The notes below the pieces were generated by a model that ran no database searches, was not told the DNA's origin, and saw nothing but the letters and a program-made list of their open reading frames with translations. A stretch of DNA of 64,000 nucleotides from Gamsiella multidivaricata. Lineage: Eukaryota; Mortierellomycota; Mortierellomycetes; Mortierellales; Mortierellaceae. Position numbers and translations under genes: made by a program. Position 1 is the stretch's first letter; each line of letters starts with the position of its first letter. Below, in pieces: positions 56,768-64,000 of the stretch. The DNA lies in NCBI RefSeq assembly GCF_025024155.1, contig NW_026251726.1:248001-312000 (forward strand). Reading direction: 5' to 3'.

Positions 56768-57960
56768 CGACTGCAGATTTCTCGTGCGGTTACACTAATA
56801 AGGAAGAAATGAAGTGCTGCCGAGTGTGCGCATAAACATGAACAATGCTTGGAGAGGGACGCGTGTGTCGTTGGCGACAGTCCTTTCTGCCACTCCCAGT
56901 GCTGCTATTCGTAGCTACGACGTGTGCCCCACTTGGTGGTGTGGTCTGTAACAGGCTGGTTTTCTTAAGGAGTAGATGCAGCACAGCCGTATGTGAGCAC
57001 TTGATGAAATAAGAAAAAAGCTGGAGAGGGTGCAGCCAGCAGTGGTTATGCCGGAATAGATAGTTTGATCCGAGTCCAACATATTCACGGTATATTGTCT
57101 TTAGGGACTATTATATGCCCGCATACTGCTGCAAAAGAATAGTATTGCTATATGTGACCCATATGATCATCGCCGCTGTAGCCGCTTTTTCCTTGTTTCA
57201 CTCGTCCTCTTTCCTTGCTGCTTGTTCCTGTGTCTTTGTGCCTCTTTATCCTTGTACACTCCCAGGTACATCATTGGTTGCTTCAGTAGACGTGCTGACT
57301 GCACTCACAAAAGACACTTTTGTGGTGGCACTACTTTTGCCATGTCTTTTCTGTCTATTGCTTTCTTTCTATTCCATGCTTGCATGCTCATCAAAGGAGA
57401 CCTCTCTTCCTCTCTTCCTCCCATTCTCTCATCCTTACTCCCTCACTCCCTCACTTCCTCACTCCCTCGCTCCCTCTCTCCCTCTCTTTGCTCCTTTGCT
57501 GTCAAGACCAGGCTATCTTACCACCAAAGTGTATTTCATGTCCCGATAGGTCACCGGTTTTGCCACCATCATTTCCTTGCTTGTCTCTCTGTCCACTGTC
57601 TCCGTGCTGTCTATCGCCCACTATCTCTTTTTCTTTCATGTGAAAGTCCCGAAAAGACTATACCGATAGGAGGCTGCTCGAAGACACTCTCTTCGCTGCA
57701 GACAGCAGCGATGACGTGTGCCGTCTGTCGTGGAGGAGGGAGTGTCTATCGAGGACCGAATATGAAGCCCTCCTCTTTTTCTCTCCCTTCTCTCTTCTCT
57801 CTTCTCTCTTTTCTTCCTCATCTTCTCCCCGGTCTTCTTCCTGGTCTTCAAGGTAAGCTCTTCTTCCTCCTCCTCCTCCTCCTCCTCCTCCTCCTCTTCC
57901 ACCTTTACCCCTGCTCCAGCTACTCCCACTTTCACTCTCAGTCCTTCACTCTCAGTCCTT
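56768..57960 (+). repeat. Direct duplication block, copy B
   Basis: Second copy of the block at 50543, same orientation. It includes the leader and a first exon equivalent to the five-exon gene (57762-57852, MKPSSFSLPSLFSLLSFLP..., ending at the same GGTAAGCTC donor). The downstream exons 2-5 are absent: the intron instead expands into TTTTGC and AAAAAG simple repeats. Copy B has extra CT-rich units (for example an additional CTCCCTC segment near 57460). It is therefore a 5'-only copy of the gene. Confidence 0.85.
57762..57852 (+). pseudogene. Isolated first exon of the duplicated gene (copy B)
   Basis: 30 codons plus one base, in the same phase as copy A exon 1 and with the same GTAAGCTC donor. 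It is 9 bases longer than copy A, so the reading frame has been kept despite length change. No acceptor or second exon follows before low-complexity DNA, so it cannot encode the full protein unless it splices to something distant. Confidence 0.45.
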
Positions 57961-58164
57961 CACTTCTGCTGTCTCTTGCCCTTCTTTCCCACTGCTCTCT
58001 CCCACTGCTCTTTCCCACTGCTCTCTCCCACTGCTCTCTCCCACTCTTGTTCACCTCAGTCTCGTTCACCTGCACTTCTCGTATCTCTCTCACCCACTCA
58101 CTCACCCAGCGCTCCCTTGTCTCTATTGCTTCTAGCTTTCTCTCTCTCTCCCCTTCTCTTCCTT

Positions 58165-58470
58165 TGTTTACTTTTGCTTTTGCTTTTGCTTTTGCTTTTG
58201 CTTGGACTTTTGCATCTATCACTGCTCCGACTCTGGCATTTGCCTAAGCTTCCGCTTTTGCTCTTGCTTGTGCTCTGGCTTTTGTTTTCGCTTTTGCTTT
58301 TGTTTGGACTTTTGCTTTTGCTTCTGCTCCGGCGTTGCTTTTGCTTTGGCTTCGACATCTGCTTTTGCTTCTCCATCTGCCTTTGCTATTGCTTTTGCTT
58401 TTGCTTGGACTTGCGCATCTATCACTGCTCTGACTCTGGCATTTGCTTAGGCCTCGGCTTCTGCTCTTGC
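58165..58470 (+). repeat. Imperfect (TTTTGC)n hexamer array
   Basis: A run of GCTTTT/GCTTCT/GCTCTG units broken by two copies of a longer CATCTATCACTGCTC(C/T)GACTCTGGC segment (about 58213 and 58412), so there is a higher-order repeat of about 200 bp. It is the expanded counterpart of a shorter GCTTTT run in copy A (51752-51775). Confidence 0.8.
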
Positions 58471-58498
58471 TTCTGCTCTTGCTTTATTACACCTCTCT

Positions 58499-58624
58499 AA
58501 AAAAAAGAAAAAAGAAAAAAAGAAAAAAAGAAAAGAAAAAAAGAAAAGAAAAAAAGAAAAGAAAAAAAGAAAAGAAAAAAAGAAAAGAAAAAAAGAAAAG
58601 AAAAAAAGAAAAAAAGAAAAAAAA
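58499..58624 (+). repeat. A/G-rich (AAAAAAG/AAAAG)n microsatellite
   Basis: About 125 bp composed only of A and G in alternating A-run/G units. The frames seen on either strand here (Lys-rich or Phe/Ser-rich) are artefacts of composition. Confidence 0.92.
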
Positions 58625-61600
58625 CAAGAACAAGAAAAATACAATTCCCCACCCCCCAAAAAATAAGAAGGTCAAAAGCCGAACTTTTTTTCCCTTGTGG
58701 TTTTTTCTGGGGTACCATGGCTTGCAACCTGCCCGCGGTGTACCCTGCACAGTCTTTACTTTCCCAAGTAAGACTGACTGATGGCAAGCCAATCCACTTT
58801 CCTTTGTATGTATCGCTTCGACCCCACACCTTAGTCAGCGTAGAACCAGCAAACGTCAATGTGAAAATGAAATAAAGAGTGAGGAGAGTGAGGATTGAAC
58901 CAAACGATGAAAAGATGAAAATGTACAATAGCAAGAAAAGCCTTTGTCAGTAATATAATGAATGGGTTTGCACTTGGTGCTCGCACTGCATTGAAGGGAC
59001 ATAGTGATCGACGCGTATATCTGGCCCGGGCGATGCACAGCCTCGACGGCATCACATAGATCTTAACCCCGAGAGCACCTGTGCAACATTCACATCTACC
59101 CGCAATGAAGGGGCCCAGGGGCTGTTTTTTCTGGGAAACCCCATTTCTTTTCTTTTTATTTTTCATCATAATCGAACCTTCGCCGCGACTCATTGACTTC
59201 ATTGACTATGAGGAGTGCGTCAGATAGCCGGTTTCGTTGTTGCTGTTCTGTTGTGGTGGTAAAAGCAGGTCCATTGGCTGAGCCAGACGCGCTTTTTCAC
59301 GTATTTTTTTGTATTCGATCTTCACCGCGAACCACCCCTGAGGGCTTTTTGTCATCGACTAGGGTGTGTCCTCGCTATTTTTCTTCAAACATTATTATGG
59401 TGGTTTTCATGTGTCAGGCCGTCTCGATGAATTTGGTGAAACGGGTCTCTCCACGAAAGAATGATGGTAACAAGGCCTTGGCTCTGCATGGGCGTCAAGA
59501 ACTGCTATAGCAGTCCTCCGAACACATATCCAGACACAGCGATGGATTGGCGGGTCAGATTCTTTTTGGTACATTTCTACAAATGTGGACGAAGAATAAT
59601 GGAGAGGTGCCCAGTTCTGGTGCTAGAACTGGAAGATCCTTGTTCTCTCCCTCTCTCTTCGCGCTCTTTGTAAGAGGGTCAGCATAGAACAAGCAGAGCG
59701 TCCTGCGGAACGGAGTGCTGATAGCATAGTAGCTAGTATACAAACCTTAGGGAATTCGCGGCTTTCAGGCTTAGGGTTGCATTAGCCGGCCATCAGTTTA
59801 GGGACCTCGTGGTGATGGGTTCTTACGAGCCAGTCGAACCCCCTCTGTGCCTGGTGTGATGCGGTAAATCCACATAGAGTGCAGACGGGGTAGCCATATA
59901 CAAGAATCAGGCACATCAGTTGATATGATACGATGAGCGGAATAGATACAGGACATTCATACGATCATACCAAGTACGGACTGAACATGCAGCTGCGGTT
60001 AATAAATAACACAGCACGACAGGACTGAAAGGTTCCTGGTCTGTTTCCTCCCAATGCTTCACTGTACCCCAAGTTGGTATACTCTGCCATTGCTGGTCAT
60101 CATAGCGTACCACCCAGCACTAGCAGAGACGGAACTTATGCGTCTGAATTTCTGCACCCTAGTGCAGTCAAGTGTCCTTGGGGGTCCACTCACGTAGCCT
60201 GGAGGTCCCTCGACCAGGTAACGATCATGGTCTCATAAGGAACAAGAGTGGAGGGTCAAGAACAGCACCCCTCGACATCGTCGTCTAGACACAGGAGTCA
60301 AGACAGAGTCCCTTTGACCTTGCTGATCCCCACCCCGAGTGCGCCGTCATCTTTCTCATCCTTGTAAATAGTATTTGCTGTCTTTATTATCCTTCTGCCA
60401 AAAGATCTCATTACAAGTGTTCTCTGCATCTGGAGCTTAATATTATTACAGTAGGACAATTATTATGTAGACTTCGTTGATCGGAAGAGACCTTTATTGA
60501 GTAACGTATTCACAGCTAGCACCTTTACCTGATGTAGAGCCACTACACCACACTGGCCAACTTTTCAATCAAGAAAGAGAGGATTGCAAGGGCCTTTGCG
60601 GGGGCTCTGCTCCAGTCGGAGTCCTCGGTAGTGCTCATCCTCAAGGCGGAGGTCTACGGGCGAAGCCCTACCGAGGACATCCATAGCATTGATCTCGCGA
60701 AAGCGACATGGGATCTAAAGATAGTTGCTGATCAGCATGCTCTCGTTCAATGTCTTTGTTACAGCTACTATGGTTCTCACGGCGGGGACAGTATCTGTCG
60801 GGGCAAGCATCTCCCTTCATGCCTCGAGCAAGACGAGACTGTGGTGTAAGGGAGACCGGGAGCTGGATCCGTTGGTGGAGAGGCAGTTGCGGTCGAAATC
60901 CGACCACGCCATCACCTTCGCCAAAACAGTAGCCATCTTTTACCGCTTCGCCTCAGGGAGCGCCACCCGGTCACTGTATTCTGGCTCCTGTACCACTATA
61001 TAATTAAGAGCAGTTCGGGCATAAAAGCGGTGGTGTCGTGAAGGGGGTCTAACAGCGAGTTCTTTAACCGGTACCATTAGTTCTATTTACAATAGGAGAC
61101 GCTTCACGATTAGGACTTCTGCAGATGAATGCTTCGGCCACTTGCCGGTTAAAGATGCAGGGTCTTCTTTCTTTGAGTGGCACGGGGCCAAATGGTGTGG
61201 CGGCACAAAGGCAAATAGACCAGTGGTATGCAGAACAACGTGAAAGAGAATAAATTGGGAAACGGTTTAGATTAATAGATCGGGCTAGGACATTTCAGAA
61301 TGACTAGGGTAGCTGCAAGAAGTTCACATATGTGATATCCGATGAGGCGAGGAGTCGTCGCAATGAAGTCCACCCCTCTGGAGTCGTTGTATGCCAATGT
61401 TCGCTGCATAGGTTTTCATTGTACCTTTATAGTGCCGTTTGACGAGAATGGGCCGATGACAGATGCTAAATGAGACGGTCGGCAGCCAGAGAAATGTAGC
61501 GGAGCGACTTCGATGCCTATTAAGAACGATTGACGATGCAATGGATTGACATTTCCAGCTAGTTGTATCTCGCTATGTTGGTTGCTGACGGTGGTAGTCA

Positions 61601-62663
61601 GTACCAATCGATAGCGCGGTTAGTCCGTGACAACCTGAACGAATGGGACGCCCGATACAAGTGATAGATGTGGAATGAAAAAGCTGGAGTAGTTTTTAAA
61701 TTCCTCCTTCGAAAAGCAGGTATGACTTTTGAATTCGCACTGAGCTTATTCAACTTTCGCTATAAAGTCTGCGCTAAAGAGTAATCCAGGACCCACCCAG
61801 GCTTGGGGGGATAGTGGGTAGGGTAAGGGCGATGATCATCGTAAAACGACTTAGACTGTTGTTATGTGATACGATGATGAGGCCCTTTCAAAAATGGATG
61901 ATCTCCTGCGCTGTGTGAGTGCCAAAAAAAATATCCCAAGTTGATTCGAGGAAATTGATTCATTAAACAAAGAAAGCTGTTCAAGGGGTATACCACTAGG
62001 TTGTCTGGGCGAAGGAGCTATGCAGCATGATTTTTCAAGAGGAAAAGAGCACCAGGTTGTTCAATGATCGACGTGGCATAGATTAGTGTTGATGTGCTAC
62101 TGTCACGAATGATTGTTGTTCTGTGAGGACTATCGCCGAGTCCATCCAGGCCCTCCAACGCTCTATCGTGCACATCTTCGGTTCTTCAGTATGTAGCTAG
62201 AAAGCAGAATGCCCTGTTTAGACCATACAAACCTCAAACGAGGTGCGTCTTTTTGTCGTACTTCATAAAGCTACATACGTTAGAGTCCACGCTAAAAATC
62301 AACATGCTTTTGAACCAATGAAATGCTTCAGAGTACATGCTCCGCAAGACTTTGGCAAAGAAAGGCATTCTTTGACTCCAGGCGGCACCAAGCCTCTGCG
62401 AATTGCACTTTTGGCCTGTTCAAAAAGAGGCACTTAGTTGGAAATTGTGACAGCCGTATCATCGGGCCAATTGCTCGGTAATGGCACAATTTTTGTACGT
62501 CTGATCGCACCACTCAAGAACTGATTTAAAATTTCTTTAATAAATGCTGGGATGAAGGATGGAGTCGGAGAGTGATCAAAAGATATCAAGAGATAACGAA
62601 CTGTGCAAATTGAGGTGTGCGAAATGAGGGTACATGCAGGCGGACGGGAGGGAGCTGCAAAGT
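58625..62663. other. Gene-poor region of about 4 kb
   Basis: No intact gene can be supported. The only coding-like part is at 60550-61003. One frame reads NFSIKKERIARAFAGALLQ... to an end near 60849; an overlapping frame (60725-61003) reads LSFNVFVTATMVLTAGTVSV followed by a basic tail. They may be one frameshifted relic. Sequence at 59870-60470 looks like repeat DNA but no terminal repeats, primer-binding site or target duplication could be identified. Confidence 0.35.
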
Positions 62664-62948
62664 CTACAGCTTGGAGCGAGTGGGGGCAGTGTTCTTGGTA
62701 TGGTTGAGTCGGAGATGTGGCTCCATGGACTCGAAAAGATCCTTCGATGGTGCCGCTGACCGTGCCTCGGGGTCGAATGTGGCCTCGTCGAAACGGGGTG
62801 CCTGAAGTTGGGCCATTTGAAGATGTGGGAGGCCACCATGGGAGGAGGGAGACCGGCGGGTCGAGGTCGAGTGCAGCGATGGGTTTGCGTCGTAATCAGA
62901 CTGGCCGTTGAAGGCGAGATCGATGAGGAAGGACTCTGTCTTTGACAT
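62664..62948 (-). CDS. Small hypothetical protein (94 aa) with a TATA promoter
   Basis: Single frame on the minus strand, MSKTESFLIDLAFNGQSDYD... to ...LRLNHTKNTAPTRSKL. It has no signal peptide, transmembrane segment or known motif; it is Ser/Pro/His-rich and probably disordered. Support for a real gene: a TATAAAAG box at 63060-63067 about 112 bp upstream, followed by a CT-rich leader as at other genes here. I recognise no family. A small lineage-specific or stress-induced protein is conceivable, but that is only a guess. Confidence 0.5.
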   Translation of the reverse strand: MSKTESFLIDLAFNGQSDYDANPSLHSTSTRRSPSSHGGLPHLQMAQLQAPRFDEATFDPEARSAAPSKDLFESMEPHLRLNHTKNTAPTRSKL

Positions 62949-63059
62949 GGCTGTATGTGTATGTGTATACTTTGCTTGACTACTTTGGTCGAGACGGGGT
63001 AAGAGTTGAGAGGAAAGAAGGTCGGTGAGAAGAGTGGAGAGATAAGGGAGAGGGCAGCC

Positions 63060-63067
63060 CTTTTATA
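63060..63067 (-). promoter_or_regulatory. TATA box of the 94-aa gene
   Basis: TATAAAAG on the minus strand, about 112 bp before the ATG at 62948, followed by pyrimidine-rich leader sequence. Confidence 0.55.
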
Positions 63068-64000
63068 AGGCCAAGTATGTCCGGTTATCAAGGTGCATTG
63101 GTGCATCCATCCCCAACAACTCAAAAAAAGAAAGAGGAATCATTGGACATAAACAAAGCAAAGAAACAAACGTGGGGGAGTAGACCAGTCCTTCTTCTCT
63201 CCCGTGCACGGAGCACATTATTTATTTAGGGTGTGTATACGTACATACATGAACATCCATGCCCAATGCTTAGCGACCCAACAAAAATGAAGTGCGCCTT
63301 GAGACTCGCTAGCGAGACCAAGTGCCGTACTACTTCCAATGCCACTTAGTCGCTCGGTTAGCTGGTAAGCATAGTCCTAGGCTAATATTCTATTCTTATT
63401 TGGATCTACAAGGGAACGGGGTTCTCTCTCTGCCGCCAAAAGCAAACATGCAAGCAGCAATAGACTGCTGTACATGTTCTATTGTTCCATGGACCGAAAT
63501 GGGCTCGTTACACAAACGTAGTCTCTGTACGTAAGTATATATACCTTTTCGGAAGACAGTAGTTAAGAATCCAAAGTTCAAGACATCGAGGTAGTGAATG
63601 AAGGACAATAGTATACCTCCACCGTTGGAGTCTTACAGCTCTATTGCCATAATGGATAATGGAGAGCGAGACCCGTGAGACGCAGTGAAACGGCTGAGGT
63701 GGGAGTAGAAGGGGGCAAACCGACAATTGAGGGAATCAGTTGGCCTCTCCAAGGACTTGCAGGATTCGCTTCAGCGAGAGAATAAGCAGCAAGAGTTATT
63801 CCAGGTCCGTTGGCCATATTAACAACTACAAATGGAATCCAAGGTACAAGATTGCGGATGAAGAACAATGGGCAATCAGTCACTGCTACTAGATGTGTAA
63901 GCAGATCTTTTCTTGCGAGCAAGCCAGCTAGTAACACTATACAGAACAGTGGAATATAGCTCTCCGAGATCAGCATGTCCGCACGCCGACTGCGTGTATG
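63068..64000. other. Right edge, no supported gene
   Basis: A hydrophobic minus-strand frame at 63641-63976 (MLISESYIPLFCIVLLAGLL...) is uninterrupted for 111 codons but shows no recognisable motif, promoter or splice partner. It could be the end of a gene or relic continuing past the window. The rest is featureless. Confidence 0.35.

Noticed and set aside
57222..58500. Long Leu/Ser/Phe-rich frames through the TTTTGC array
   Set aside because: Simple-sequence DNA lacks stops in these frames by composition; no unique protein sequence is present.
58447..58934. Phe-rich and Lys-rich frames over the A/G microsatellite
   Set aside because: Pure artefact of the A/G repeat.
59900..60475. Possible solo LTR ending near TATTATTACA
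   Set aside because: No matching 5' boundary, second LTR, target duplication or primer-binding site could be identified.

Overview
This is a eukaryotic nuclear contig, and the content points to a fungus. Most protein-coding genes are split by short (about 50-110 bp) GT-AG introns with T-rich acceptors. The conserved products are typical fungal ones: a trifunctional C1-tetrahydrofolate synthase, an Inn1/Fic1-like C2 protein, an Nrd1/Msa2-like four-RRM protein, a Gpi11/PIG-F homologue and the Elongator subunit Elp2. Gene architecture, CT-rich leaders, polyQ proteins, F-box and LINE debris, and a kinesin-3 with FHA and PH domains suggest an early-diverging filamentous fungus, perhaps Mortierella-like. 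That placement is inference from style and not from a marker gene.

Layout. 1-7.6 kb: two tandem C1-THF synthase paralogues on +, the first cut by the window edge. 8.4-10.6 kb: C2-domain ingression-type protein (+). 10.6-14.2 kb: long non-coding stretch with a G22 run. 14.2-17.1 kb: large polyQ/Ser-rich protein of unknown function (+). 17.3-18.0 kb: a long inverted-repeat (foldback) element. 18.6-19.0 kb: small secreted protein with Lys-Arg processing sites (+). 20.2-27.2 kb: three minus-strand genes (short-chain dehydrogenase, HDAC8/Hos1-like deacetylase, PPR protein). 27.8-28.8 kb: decayed mitochondrial ribosomal uL5 gene. 29.3-32.5 kb: RBM26/27-like RNA-binding protein (+). 33.3-36.2 kb: ribosomal protein uS15 and the four-RRM protein (both -). 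37.0-38.1 kb: PIG-F (+). 39.0-45.0 kb: kinesin-3 (+), convergent with Elp2 (45.2-48.3 kb, -).

From about 48.4 kb the character changes abruptly to a gene-poor, repeat-rich accessory region. It holds a 1.1-1.2 kb direct duplication (50.5-51.7 and 56.8-58.0 kb), an unrecognised five-exon gene inside the first copy, a four-copy 150-bp satellite directly after it, a 5'-truncated LINE-type insertion with a 19-bp target-site duplication, a decapitated aspartate kinase, a broken F-box gene, and long microsatellites. One small TATA-driven gene sits at 62.7-62.9 kb.

The left 48 kb is a housekeeping block (one-carbon metabolism, RNA binding, translation, GPI anchors, transport, tRNA modification) with no sign that neighbours form a pathway. 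The points most worth following are the five-exon gene and its duplicated 5' block, the foldback element, the secreted Lys-Arg propeptide, the in-frame presequence-like extension of C1-THF synthase, and the orphan exon behind the HDAC gene.
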